The notes under the pieces are model-generated. The model made no database searches. It saw nothing but the letters and a program-made list of their open reading frames with translations, and had not been told where the DNA came from. Both the position numbers and the translations under genes were made by a program. A stretch of 64,000 nt of DNA from JAJKJG01 sp036389455 (GTDB lineage: Bacteria > Pseudomonadota > Alphaproteobacteria > Rhizobiales > Beijerinckiaceae): NCBI GenBank assembly GCA_036389455.1, contig DASVPW010000003.1:14591-78590 (forward strand), written 5' to 3'. The stretch's first letter is position 1. Each line of letters begins with the position of its first letter. Shown piece after piece: positions 24,745 through 32,987 of this stretch.

Positions 24745-25308
24745 ATGAACGAAACCATCGCCCTTTTGCGGAAGCGCCGCTCGGTCGCGCCTCACCTTCT
24801 CATGGAGCCCGGCCCGACGGCGGAGGAGATCGAGACTCTATTGACGATCGCGTCCCGGGTCCCGGACCACGGCCGGCTCACGCCGTGGCGCTTCATCGTC
24901 ATCGGCCGGGAAGCGGGGCGGCGGATCGGAGAGACGATCGCGGCGGCGTTCCAGGCCGACAATCCGGGCGCCAGCCCGGAGACGGTGGAGTTCGAGAAGA
25001 ACCGCCTCGCCCGCGCGCCCCTCGTCGTCGGGGTGGTGTCCCGGGCCGCCCCGCACGTGAAGATCCCCGACTGGGAGCAGGTGATGTCGGCCGGCGCCGC
25101 CGCCATGACCCTCGTCATCGCCGCGAACGCGATGGGCTTCGCCACCTCGTGGATCACCGAGTGGTACGCCTTCGACCGGCGCGTCCTCGACGTCCTCGGC
25201 CTCGACCCTGCCGAGCGCATGGCCGGCTTCGTCCACATCGGGCGGGCGAAGGAGCCCTCCGTCGAGCGGCCCCGCCCGGCGCTCGCGGACGTGGTGACGC
25301 GGCTCTGA
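24745..25308 (+). CDS. Nitroreductase family protein
   Basis: A 187-residue FMN-dependent oxidoreductase. It starts with the typical 'LLRKRRSVAPHLL' for phosphate binding, then 'RVPDHGRLTPWRFIVI', and has 'GFATSWITEW' near 130-140. These are the landmarks of the YdjA-like branch, which lacks part of the classical helical excursion. The natural substrate is unknown. The ATG at 24745 fits the family start. The flavin reductase follows after 13 bases, so both flavin enzymes probably share one transcript. Confidence 0.9.
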   Translation: MNETIALLRKRRSVAPHLLMEPGPTAEEIETLLTIASRVPDHGRLTPWRFIVIGREAGRRIGETIAAAFQADNPGASPETVEFEKNRLARAPLVVGVVSRAAPHVKIPDWEQVMSAGAAAMTLVIAANAMGFATSWITEWYAFDRRVLDVLGLDPAERMAGFVHIGRAKEPSVERPRPALADVVTRL

Positions 25309-25321
25309 GGGCCTCGAAAAG

Positions 25322-25954
25322 ATGTTCTACGAGCCGCCGAAGAACGACCACGGGCTGCCCTACAACCCGTTCAAGGCCCTCGTCGCCCCGCGCCCGATCG
25401 GCTGGGTCTCGACCATGAGCCTTGCCGGCGCCGTGAACCTCTCGCCCTACTCCTACTTCAACGCCTTCTCGGACCGCCCCGACATCGTCGGCTTCTCGTC
25501 CTCGGGCTACAAGGACGCCCTCGCCTTCGCCGAGGAGGGTCGCGAGTTCGTCTGCAACCTCGCGACCTGGGATCTCCGCGACGCCATGAACCAGACCTCG
25601 GCGCCGCTGCCGCGGGGCGAGAGCGAGCTCGAGTTCGCGGGGCTCACGCCGGCGCCGTGCCGGATCGTGCGCCCGCCGCGGGTCGCGGAATCGCCCGTGG
25701 CGCTCGAGTGCAAGTGGCTGACGACCCTGCCGCTCAAGCCGCTCGAAGGCCCGGCGAAGTACCACCTCGTCATCGGCGAGGTGGTCGGCATCCACATCGA
25801 CGACCGCTTCATCGTGGACGGCATCGTCGACACCGCCGCCATGCGCCCGATCGCCCGCGGCGGCTATCGCGAATACTTCGTCGCGACGCCCGAGACCAAG
25901 TTCGCCCTCGCCCGCCCCCGGGGCGGCGGCGACCAGGGGCCTCCTGCGGGATAA
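25322..25954 (+). CDS. Flavin reductase family protein
   Basis: A 210-residue FMN-binding split-barrel protein of the flavin reductase-like family. Recognisable parts are 'LVAPRPIGWVSTM', 'NLSPYSYFNAFSDRPDIVGF' and the C-terminal 'YHLVIGEVVGIHIDDRF'. Members reduce flavin with NAD(P)H or bind FMN for other redox reactions. It starts 13 bases after the nitroreductase and is likely cotranscribed. A seven-base inverted repeat (AACAAGC...GCTTGTT, 25978-26000) lies a little after its stop. Confidence 0.9.
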   Translation: MFYEPPKNDHGLPYNPFKALVAPRPIGWVSTMSLAGAVNLSPYSYFNAFSDRPDIVGFSSSGYKDALAFAEEGREFVCNLATWDLRDAMNQTSAPLPRGESELEFAGLTPAPCRIVRPPRVAESPVALECKWLTTLPLKPLEGPAKYHLVIGEVVGIHIDDRFIVDGIVDTAAMRPIARGGYREYFVATPETKFALARPRGGGDQGPPAG

Positions 25955-26033
25955 GAGACATGGCCCTCTTCTGCGGGAACAAGCCTCCCCGATGCTTGTT
26001 GCCTTGGCAGGCCCTTTCAACGGAGTGCCTCCC

Positions 26034-26330
26034 ATGAAGATCGTGCTTCCTTCCCTGGCCGCGGCCGCGCTCCTGGCCGCGCTTTCGACCTCCGCCTCCG
26101 CGCTTCCGATCGGCCCGGTCCCGCTCGACACCCAGGCCGGGCTGGTCGATCAGGCCGGCTGGGCGCAGAGCTTCGAGCGCGGCGGCAAGCGCTTCCTGCG
26201 CACGACGAAGCGCCATGCGCCGAAGCGCGACGTGACCGCGACCGGCAACGTCGACCGCCCGGACCGCCCCCGCAACCAGGCCGGCTGGGGCCAGATGCCC
26301 GGCGGCCAGCGGCGCTACGGCGTGCGGTAG
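26034..26330 (+). CDS. Small secreted protein of unknown function
   Basis: A 98-residue protein with a signal peptide (about 1-23, cut near 'TSASA'). The mature part is basic and has a repeated 'QAGW(A/G)Q' motif near residues 41-46 and 83-88, around an Arg/Lys-rich middle. No family is recognised. GGAG lies ten bases upstream of the ATG at 26034. A further in-frame ATG at 25992 would spoil the signal peptide. A palindrome follows the stop. Confidence 0.65.
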   Translation: MKIVLPSLAAAALLAALSTSASALPIGPVPLDTQAGLVDQAGWAQSFERGGKRFLRTTKRHAPKRDVTATGNVDRPDRPRNQAGWGQMPGGQRRYGVR

Positions 26331-26339
26331 GACGTCCAT

Positions 26340-26359
26340 CTCTCCCCCGCTGGGGAGAG
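26340..26359. terminator. Palindrome between convergent genes
   Basis: CTCTCCCC and GGGGAGAG form a perfect eight-base stem with loop CGCT, between the stops of the secreted-protein gene and the lyase gene. It belongs to the dispersed GC palindromes and may act as a two-way transcription end; there is no T-run. Confidence 0.45.
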
Positions 26360-26366
26360 GCCGCGC

Positions 26367-27236
26367 TCAGCGCTTTGCCCTTGCCAGCAGCCGCTCGGCC
26401 TGCCTCAGGTGAGGCCGGTCGATCATCTGACCCTCAATGCCGACGACGCCGGCGTCCGGGTTTTGGGCGAAGGCGTCGACCACCGTGCGGGCGTGGGCGA
26501 GCGCCGCGTCGGAGGGCGTGAAGGCCTCGTTGATGACCGCGACTTGCGCCGGGTGGATCGCCATCTTGGCGGAAAAGCCGTCGCGGCGGGCTTCCCGGCA
26601 CTCGGCCGCGAGGCCGTCGAGGTCGCGGAAGTTCGTGTAGACGCTGTCGATGGCGTCGACCTCGGCGGCCGCGGCCGCGAAGAGGGTGAGGCTGCGGGCG
26701 ATCCGGTATGGATCGGCGTAGAGCCCGTCGTCGCCGCGGTTCGCCTCCGCCCCGACGTCGGCGGCGAGATCCTCGCCGCCCCAGGCGACGCCGGCAAGCC
26801 GCCGGCTCGCCCCGGCAAGCGACCCGAGCGCGAACACGCCGCGCGCGTTCTCGGTCGCGATCGCCACGATTCGTGTCGCCCCGTCCTCGATCCCGTTCTC
26901 CGCCTCGCGCACGGCGAGCTTCGCCGCGAGATGCGACACGTCCGGCCCGCCGACGGTCTTCGGCAGCATGATGCCGTCGGGGGCCGCGCGCATCACGGCG
27001 TCGAGGTCGGCGTCGGCGAGGCCCGTCGCGAGCGCGTTGACGCGCACGTAGAGGCGCGGGCGGGCAGGCTCCGCCCGGGCCGCGGCGAGGAACGCCGCCG
27101 CGGTCCCGCGCGCCGCCTCCTTCCCCGAGAGCGCGACCGAGTCCTCGAGATCGACGAGGAGAACGTCGGCGCCGGAGCCGATGCCCTTGTCGAGCTTCTT
27201 GGGGCTGTCGCCGGGGATGAACAGGAGCGAGCGCAT
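26367..27236 (-). CDS. CitE-like CoA-ester lyase (HpcH/HpaI family)
   Basis: A 289-residue TIM-barrel lyase of the CitE/malyl-CoA lyase branch. It has the N-terminal 'RSLLFIPGDSPKKLDK', the metal region 'DLEDSVA', 'RVNALATG' and 'MLPKTVGGPD'. Enzymes of this group split or form beta-hydroxyacyl-CoA esters such as malyl-, methylmalyl- or citramalyl-CoA; the exact substrate is not shown. It lies five bases downstream of a MaoC-type hydratase gene on the same strand, so the two probably catalyse successive hydration and cleavage of one unsaturated acyl-CoA. Confidence 0.88.
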   Translation of the reverse strand: MRSLLFIPGDSPKKLDKGIGSGADVLLVDLEDSVALSGKEAARGTAAAFLAAARAEPARPRLYVRVNALATGLADADLDAVMRAAPDGIMLPKTVGGPDVSHLAAKLAVREAENGIEDGATRIVAIATENARGVFALGSLAGASRRLAGVAWGGEDLAADVGAEANRGDDGLYADPYRIARSLTLFAAAAAEVDAIDSVYTNFRDLDGLAAECREARRDGFSAKMAIHPAQVAVINEAFTPSDAALAHARTVVDAFAQNPDAGVVGIEGQMIDRPHLRQAERLLARAKR

Positions 27237-27241
27237 AGTGC

Positions 27242-27733
27242 TCAGGCGCCCGGACGCTTCTTCATGAAAGCCTGGCGGCGGCATTCCGCGACGAGCGTGC
27301 CGTCCTGCTTGTAGGCCCGGTGGACGAAGTCGACGATGCCGGCGTCCGGCCGCGAGCGCGACTCGCGCTTCGCCGCGACCTCGGTCGTGACGCTCACCGT
27401 GTCGCCCTCGAACAGCGGCGCCGGGAACTTCACGTCGGTCATGCCGAGGTTGCCGATCGTCGTGCCGACCGTGGTGTCGTTGACCGAGATGCCGATCATC
27501 AGCCCGAGCGTGAACAGCGAGTTCATGAGCGGGCGGCCCCACTCGGTCTCGGTCGCGCAGAAGTGCGCGTCGATGTGGAGCGGCTGCGGGTTCAGCGTCA
27601 TGTTCGAGAACAGCATGTTGTCCATCTGCGTCACCGTCCGGGTCAGGCGGTGGCGCATGAGGTGGCCGACGGCGAAATCCTCGAAGTAGAGGCCGCCGCG
27701 CGGGTGCGGCGCGGGCGCTGGATCGGTCGTCAT
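27242..27733 (-). CDS. MaoC-family dehydratase
   Basis: A 163-residue hot-dog-fold hydratase. The middle part 'NPQPLHIDAHFCATETEWGRP' holds the conserved Asp and His of R-specific enoyl-CoA hydratases, and 'LMNSLFTLGLMIGISVNDT' follows. It probably adds water to an unsaturated acyl-CoA for the CitE-like lyase encoded next. The ATG at 27733 gives the usual length; 19 upstream in-frame residues are basic and unlike the family. It is divergent from the lytic transglycosylase gene. Confidence 0.87.
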   Translation of the reverse strand: MTTDPAPAPHPRGGLYFEDFAVGHLMRHRLTRTVTQMDNMLFSNMTLNPQPLHIDAHFCATETEWGRPLMNSLFTLGLMIGISVNDTTVGTTIGNLGMTDVKFPAPLFEGDTVSVTTEVAAKRESRSRPDAGIVDFVHRAYKQDGTLVAECRRQAFMKKRPGA

Positions 27734-27866
27734 GCGGAGCTTCCGGCAGGGCGAGGGCAGGCGGCGGCGGCCGGCGAGGTCGGCCTTCAACCTTCCTTTA
27801 CCATAACGGGGCCAGTCTCAAGGGCAGCATTCGCGGCCCGTCCGGCGCGATTCCTCTCCAAGACCG

Positions 27867-28910
27867 ATGTTCCTGTTCACCACGCCCGCCGCCCGCGAAG
27901 CCCCGCCGGTCAACCCGGTCGTGGACGCCATCCGCCAGGGCGCCGAGAAGACCGGGACGGGCTTCGACTACCTCCTCGCCACGGCGCAGCGGGAATCGGC
28001 GCTCGACCCGAAGGCGCGGGCCAGAAGCTCGTCCGCGACCGGCCTGTTCCAGTTCATCGAGCAGACCTGGCTCGGCCTCGTGAAGACCGAGGGGCCGCGG
28101 CACGGGCTCGGCGACTATGCCGGCGCCATCACGGCCAAATCGGACGGTACGCTCGCCGTCGACGACCCGAAGCGGCGCCGGGAGATCCTCGCGCTCCGGC
28201 AGGATCCGCAGGTCGCCTCGCTCATGGCCGGCACCTTCACCCAGAAGAACCGCGACCTGCTTGCATCCGAGCTCGGGCGCGAGCCGTCGAACGCCGATCT
28301 CTACGTCGCCCACTTCCTCGGCGGGCGCGGGGCGGCCGACCTGATCCGCGCGGCGCAGAGCGCGCCGCGCCGCTCCGCCGCCGCGGATTTTCCCGATGCC
28401 GCCGCCGCGAACCGCTCGATCTTCTTCGACTCCAGGGGGCGGGCGCGGGGGGCCGGCGAGGTCTACGCGCTGCTTGCGGCGAGTCACGGGACGCAGGTCC
28501 GCCAGATCGCCCAGGCGGGCGCCGCGCCGGCCTTCGCGCCGGACCAGCCGGTCGCCTTCGCGCGCAGCGACGGGCCGGCCCTGCACGGGCTTTTCCGGAC
28601 CGACGTGCGCCGGGGCCCGATCTCGGAGGAGGTCGCGCGCCTGTGGCGCTCCGGAAACGCCGCCGACGCCGGGACGCGGACCGCGGCGCTCGGCTTCTTC
28701 CCGCGCTCGACCGCCGCCCCGGCCGAGGCCGATGCGGCGGAGCCCGCGCCCGCGTTCGCGCCCGCCGTCGCCCAGGCCGACGTCCCCCTGCCGCCGGTCC
28801 GCCCGGCCTCCCTCGGCGAAGCCCCGGCGCGCCCCGCACGGGCCGGCGGGCTCGGGCGGATCGGCAGGCCCCTCGACCTCCTGGCCTTCATGAGCTGGCG
28901 CCGGGCATGA
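27867..28910 (+). CDS. Lytic transglycosylase domain protein
   Basis: A 347-residue protein with an SLT-type transglycosylase domain at about 15-170, which cleaves peptidoglycan. The catalytic glutamate is E43 in 'AQRESALDP', and 'SSATGLFQFIEQTW' and 'DLYVAHFLGG' are the other family blocks. The C-terminal half is Ala/Pro-rich and of low complexity. No normal signal peptide is visible, so export might use another route, as with flagellar transglycosylases, or the start may be wrong. Its stop overlaps the next start (ATGA), so the pair is coupled. Confidence 0.85.
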   Translation: MFLFTTPAAREAPPVNPVVDAIRQGAEKTGTGFDYLLATAQRESALDPKARARSSSATGLFQFIEQTWLGLVKTEGPRHGLGDYAGAITAKSDGTLAVDDPKRRREILALRQDPQVASLMAGTFTQKNRDLLASELGREPSNADLYVAHFLGGRGAADLIRAAQSAPRRSAAADFPDAAAANRSIFFDSRGRARGAGEVYALLAASHGTQVRQIAQAGAAPAFAPDQPVAFARSDGPALHGLFRTDVRRGPISEEVARLWRSGNAADAGTRTAALGFFPRSTAAPAEADAAEPAPAFAPAVAQADVPLPPVRPASLGEAPARPARAGGLGRIGRPLDLLAFMSWRRA

Positions 28911-30124
28911 TCATCCGCCAGTTCCTCCTGTGGGCGCAGACCGCGCCCCCCGGCGAGCGCGCCGAGGCGGCCGGCGCGCTTGCCCGCGCCTACCTCTATT
29001 CCGACCTTAAGCCGGAGGACCGCTGGGAGGCCGAGACCGCCATGACGGCGCTCCTCGACGACCCCTCGCCGCTCGTGCGCCGGGCCCTCGCCGAAGCCTT
29101 CGCCAACGCCAGGGAGGCGCCGCGTCACCTCGTCGTGGCGCTCGCGAACGACCAGAGCGACATCGCCGCGCTCGTGCTCGCCCGCTCGCCGGTCCTGCCC
29201 GACGCCGACCTCGTCGACTGCGCGGCGCTCGGCGGCGAGATTGTCCAGACCGCGGTCGCGCTGCGCCCGCGGGTGTCGGTCGCGGTCTCGGCCGCGCTCG
29301 CCGAGATCGCCTCGGCGGTTTCGCTCACGGCGCTCGCCGGCAACGCCGGCGCCGCCATCGCGGATTCCGCCTTCGCCCGCATGGTCGAGCGCCACGGCGG
29401 CAGCCCGGAGCTGCGCGAGGCGCTGCTCGCCCGTCCGGATCTTCCCCTGCCCATCCGCCAGTCCATTGCCGTCGCCGTCTCGGAAAGCCTGTCGACCTTC
29501 GTCCTCGGCTGCGGCTGGCTCTCCCCCGAGCGCACGGAAAGAATCGTGCGCGAGGCGCGCGAGAAGACGACGCTCGCCCTGTCGTCCGCGGCGGAGCGCG
29601 AGGACGTCTCCCGCCTCGTCTCGCACCTGCGCCGGACCGGCCAGCTCACGCCGGCCCTGATCCTGCGGGCGCTCCTGTCGGGCGGCATGGCCTTCGCCGA
29701 GGCGGCCTTCGCGGACCTGTCGGGCCTTGCCCCGGCGCGGGTCGCGGGGCTCCTGCGCGACCGCCGCGGCGCAGGGTTCGCCCCGCTCTACCGCAAGGCA
29801 GGCCTGCCGGCGGGGCTGAAGCCCGCCTTCGACGGCGCGCTCTCGGCCCTGCGCGAGCACGGAGAGGGGGAGACGGCGGCCGACGGCGCGCAGCTCTCGC
29901 GGCTGATGATCGAGCGGGCGCTGACCGCCTGCCGCGACCTTTCTCCTGAGGAAGCGGGAAAGCTCATGGCTCTCCTGCGCCGCTTCGAGTCCGAGGCCGC
30001 CCGCGACGAGGCCCGCCATATCGCCGGCGCCCTCGCCGACGAGGCGGCCCTCGCCGTCGTCATGCGCCACGCCCCTCACGCCCTCATCGGCAGCTTCGGG
30101 GACGGCGAGCGCGAGGCGGCCTGA
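28907..30124 (+). CDS. DUF2336 domain protein
   Basis: A 405-residue, almost entirely helical protein of the alphaproteobacterial DUF2336 family, which has HEAT-like repeats. The N-terminal 'LYSDLKPEDRWEAETAMTAL' and 'LDDPSPLVRRALAEAFA' are typical. Members are often linked to polar or cell-cycle functions, but no activity is known. It has no signal peptide or membrane span. It overlaps the end of the lytic transglycosylase gene by four bases, so the two should act in one process, possibly envelope growth. Confidence 0.82.
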   Translation: MIIRQFLLWAQTAPPGERAEAAGALARAYLYSDLKPEDRWEAETAMTALLDDPSPLVRRALAEAFANAREAPRHLVVALANDQSDIAALVLARSPVLPDADLVDCAALGGEIVQTAVALRPRVSVAVSAALAEIASAVSLTALAGNAGAAIADSAFARMVERHGGSPELREALLARPDLPLPIRQSIAVAVSESLSTFVLGCGWLSPERTERIVREAREKTTLALSSAAEREDVSRLVSHLRRTGQLTPALILRALLSGGMAFAEAAFADLSGLAPARVAGLLRDRRGAGFAPLYRKAGLPAGLKPAFDGALSALREHGEGETAADGAQLSRLMIERALTACRDLSPEEAGKLMALLRRFESEAARDEARHIAGALADEAALAVVMRHAPHALIGSFGDGEREAA

Positions 30125-30271
30125 GGCGCCGGCACTCAAGTCCGCCAGCGCATTTCCGCCACAAAGCTCCTAGAGTCCCGCCCCAACGAAAGGCTCCGCG
30201 CGAACGTCGAAGGGGCCGCGCCGGGGGCTTGTGCGTCGGTTGGTACCGCGCTCGCGTGGGGGAGTAGGCGT

Positions 30272-30673
30272 ATGCCTCTGAGCCGCTGCAACGTCCTGAT
30301 CGTCGAGGATCAGGCGATCATCGCCATGGATCTCCAGGCCGCCGTCGAGGAAGCCAACGCCCAGGTGATCGGCCCGGCGCCGACGGTTAGGGAAGCCCTC
30401 GACCTCCTCGACACCGACGAGATCCACGCCGCCATCCTCGACGCCAACCTGCCGGACGGCGACATCACGCCGGTGGCCGAGGAGTTGATCGACCGCGGCG
30501 TTCCCTTCGTCATCAACACCGGCGTCGCCGTGCCCCTCCACCTGCGGCGCTTCCCGGACCTGCCGGTGTTCCGCAAGCCCACGCCCGCCTCGCGCCTCAT
30601 CCGCGAGCTCGCCGGGCGCCTTCCGGTATGCCCGATCCCGCGCGCCGCGCGGACCGGAGCCGTCCTCGGCTGA
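30272..30673 (+). CDS. Single-domain response regulator
   Basis: A 133-residue receiver domain without an output domain. The phosphorylation site is complete: E12-D13, phospho-acceptor D57 in 'ILDANLPDG', T83 and K102 in 'FRKPT'. It resembles the stand-alone receivers of Hyphomicrobiales that take phosphate from HWE-type kinases. No histidine kinase gene is in the window. It is preceded by 147 bases of gap and followed by a convergent GST gene 16 bases away. Confidence 0.9.
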   Translation: MPLSRCNVLIVEDQAIIAMDLQAAVEEANAQVIGPAPTVREALDLLDTDEIHAAILDANLPDGDITPVAEELIDRGVPFVINTGVAVPLHLRRFPDLPVFRKPTPASRLIRELAGRLPVCPIPRAARTGAVLG

Positions 30674-30689
30674 CGCTTTCCCGTCAGGT

Positions 30690-31349
30690 TCAATCCCGGT
30701 CGGGGGCGCCAAGCGGGAAGAGCGGCCGGTAGGGCCGCGCCTCGTCGACGGCGCGGGCGAAGGACGGGCGATCGAGAAGCCGCCGGCGGTAGGCCTGGAC
30801 ATGGACGAACCCGTCCGCGATGGGGTGGGTCCAGTCGGCGTAGAACAGGGCCGGCGCGGCGGCGCAGTCGGCGAGGCTGAAGACGTCGCCCGCCGCCCAC
30901 TCCCGTCCGCTCATGGTGCGGTCGAGCCAGCTGTAGGCTGTGTCGAGCAGGGCCCGCGCCTCCGCGACGCCGGTCGCATCGCGGCTTTCGGCCGGGCGTA
31001 TCGCGTCGAGCACCACCTTCTGTATCGGCGTCATGACGTAGTTGTCGAAGAACCGGTCCATCATGCGCACGTCGAGGGCGGCGCACGGGTCTTGCGGGAT
31101 CAGGCGTACCGGGCCGGGATGATGGAGGGCGAGATGCTCGATGATGATGCTCGTCTCGACGACCGTGCGCCCCGCATCGACCAGCACCGGAATGCGCTTC
31201 AGCGGCCAGAGCCTCTCGAACTCGGCCGCGGCCTCGGCGTCGCCGGGCGCGAGCATGCGGAACGCGAAGGGCGTATCGTTCTCGTAGAGGGCGATCAGCA
31301 CCTTCTGGCAATAGGAGGAGAACGGATGCGCATGGAGCGTCAGGGTCAT
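30690..31349 (-). CDS. Glutathione S-transferase family protein
   Basis: A 219-residue GST with the thioredoxin-like N-terminal domain ('HAHPFSSYCQKVLIALYEND', residues 5-24) and the helical C-terminal domain ('DRTMSGREWAAGDVFSLADC'). 'KRIPVLVDAGRTVVETSIII' holds the cis-Pro and the glutathione-binding Glu-Thr/Ser. S11 or C14 may be the catalytic residue. The substrate is unknown. GGAGG lies six bases upstream of the ATG at 31349; the open frame continues upstream through the divergent gene and is not used. Confidence 0.9.
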   Translation of the reverse strand: MTLTLHAHPFSSYCQKVLIALYENDTPFAFRMLAPGDAEAAAEFERLWPLKRIPVLVDAGRTVVETSIIIEHLALHHPGPVRLIPQDPCAALDVRMMDRFFDNYVMTPIQKVVLDAIRPAESRDATGVAEARALLDTAYSWLDRTMSGREWAAGDVFSLADCAAAPALFYADWTHPIADGFVHVQAYRRRLLDRPSFARAVDEARPYRPLFPLGAPDRD

Positions 31350-31403
31350 CGTCGCCTCCGTGAGGGCCCGGCACCGGCGGTGGGCCGGCGTAGCGCCGCC
31401 TAG

Positions 31404-31694
31404 ATGCCGACGATGGATACAGGCACGATCGCCTGGACCCAAGACGCCGTCGCCGAGGTGCCTCTTCGGCGCTTCACGGCCTTGGTCGGGGCGGTCGAGG
31501 CCGGATTCGTCGAGTACGACGGCGGCAACCGCATGTGGGTGTGGTCGAGCCCGCTTGCCGAGGATGCCTGGGGATGGAGCCCCACGGAGAGCGGCGCGAA
31601 GCTCGCCCTCGAGGCGTGGCTGCGCCGCTGGCTCGAGAACTTCCGGCCCTTGCTCGAATCGGGCAGGACCGCCCATGAGGAACCTCCGCCATGA
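31404..31694 (+). CDS. Small protein of unknown function
   Basis: A 96-residue soluble protein rich in Trp and Glu ('MWVWSSPLAEDAWGWSPTE'). No family is recognised. It is divergent from the GST gene with 54 bases between, and its stop overlaps the start of the cupin gene (ATGA), which supports it as a real gene coupled to the cupin. An alternative start is the ATG three codons later. Confidence 0.6.
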   Translation: MPTMDTGTIAWTQDAVAEVPLRRFTALVGAVEAGFVEYDGGNRMWVWSSPLAEDAWGWSPTESGAKLALEAWLRRWLENFRPLLESGRTAHEEPPP

Positions 31695-32023
31695 AGATCC
31701 CCGACCTCCCCTTCACCACGACCGACTGGTCGCAGGTGCCGCCGACCGAGCATCCCGGCGAGACCGGGCGGGCATACTGGCGAACCCTCGACATCGGCGA
31801 CCTGCGGGTCCGGATGGTGGAGTACACGCCGGGCTACCGCGCGGACCACTGGTGCGACCGGGGCCATATCATCTACGTCGTGGCAGGCGAGCTCGACACC
31901 GAGCTGAAGGACGGGCGCCGATTCAAGCTGACGCCCGGCATGAGCTACCAGGTCTCCGACTTCGGCGACGCGGCTCACCGCTCCTCGACCCAGGTCGGCG
32001 CGAAACTCTTCGTTGTCGACTGA
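31691..32023 (+). CDS. DHCW-motif cupin-fold protein
   Basis: A 110-residue single-domain cupin. The central strand reads 'ADHWCDRGHIIYVVAGE', with D52-H53-W54-C55 and H59; this fits the small group that is named for a Asp/His/Cys/Trp motif. The residues probably bind a metal, but the reaction is unknown. It overlaps the upstream small gene by four bases and the downstream DMT transporter by 11 bases, so the three are one translational unit. Confidence 0.85.
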   Translation: MKIPDLPFTTTDWSQVPPTEHPGETGRAYWRTLDIGDLRVRMVEYTPGYRADHWCDRGHIIYVVAGELDTELKDGRRFKLTPGMSYQVSDFGDAAHRSSTQVGAKLFVVD

Positions 32024-32912
32024 AGCGCCACCGGCCGGCGGAGGCGGACGGCGCGCGGCGGTCCTGCTCGTCCTCAACGGGCTCGTGCTCGCCTGCCACG
32101 CCATGCTGGCGCGGCGGGCCGGGCAGGGCGGCGCGCCGCCGGTCCTCTACGCGCTCGCGAGCGCCGCGGGCGCCGCGGCGTTTCTCGCGGTCTTTCGCGC
32201 CGTGAGGCAGCCGGGCCCGCTCGGCGCGCCGGTCTGGCGCTTCGGAGCGGTCGCCGGGCTCGTCTCCATCACGATCCCGCAGGTCCTGATCTACGCCGCC
32301 TCGGCCTACGTCAGCGCCGGGGTGGCGTCGCTTGCCTACGCCTTCCCGACCCCGCTGACCTACGTCCTCGCCTGTCTCCTCGGCCTCGAGCGCGCGTCGG
32401 CCGGCCGCACCGCCGGCATCGCGGTCGCGTTCGGCGGGGCCCTGATGCTCGCCTTCAGCCGCTCGCCCGTCTCCGGCGAGGGGGTCTGGATCGCCCTTGC
32501 GATGCTGGCTCCCGTCGCCATCGCCGGCGGGAACATCTACCGGGCGAAGTTCTGGCCTGAAGGAAGCACGCCCCTCGACTTGGCGCTCGTCATGTCGGCA
32601 GGCGCCGCCATCTGGCTCGGTCTCGGATGGCTTGCCGGCGGCGGGCCGGCGCAGCTCCCGGCAGTCGCCCCCTCGGGCTGGCTCGTCCTCGCCGCGGCCC
32701 CGGCGCTCGCGGCCTTCGGCAACCTGATCTACTTCGAGCTCCAGAAGACCGGCGGGATCGTCTCGTTCAGCCAGATCGGCTACGCCGGAGCCGTGCTCGG
32801 CCTCCTCGGCGGCACCGTCGTTCTCGGCGAAACCTATCCGCCCTGGATCTGGGCGGCGGCCGCGGTCATAGCGGCGGGCATCGCGATCTCGGAGGCCTTC
32901 CGGGTGCGGTGA
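32013..32912 (+). CDS. DMT/EamA-family transporter
   Basis: A 299-residue inner-membrane protein with ten predicted spans arranged as two EamA repeats of five (about 15-150 and 160-295). The ends of the repeats show 'SLAYAFPTPLTYVLACLLGLE' in part (near 108-128) and 'GGTVVLGETYPPWIWAAA', both typical. Such carriers export or import small metabolites. The start is uncertain: TTG at 32013 lies inside the cupin gene; no ATG gives a full first span. Confidence 0.83.
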   Translation: MSTEAPPAGGGGRRAAVLLVLNGLVLACHAMLARRAGQGGAPPVLYALASAAGAAAFLAVFRAVRQPGPLGAPVWRFGAVAGLVSITIPQVLIYAASAYVSAGVASLAYAFPTPLTYVLACLLGLERASAGRTAGIAVAFGGALMLAFSRSPVSGEGVWIALAMLAPVAIAGGNIYRAKFWPEGSTPLDLALVMSAGAAIWLGLGWLAGGGPAQLPAVAPSGWLVLAAAPALAAFGNLIYFELQKTGGIVSFSQIGYAGAVLGLLGGTVVLGETYPPWIWAAAAVIAAGIAISEAFRVR

Positions 32913-32987
32913 ACAGCCCTTGCGGATCATGCGCCGTTGGCATGCGATGACGAGGCCGCGTCGGCGCGCAATCGGGAGGACGGACAG

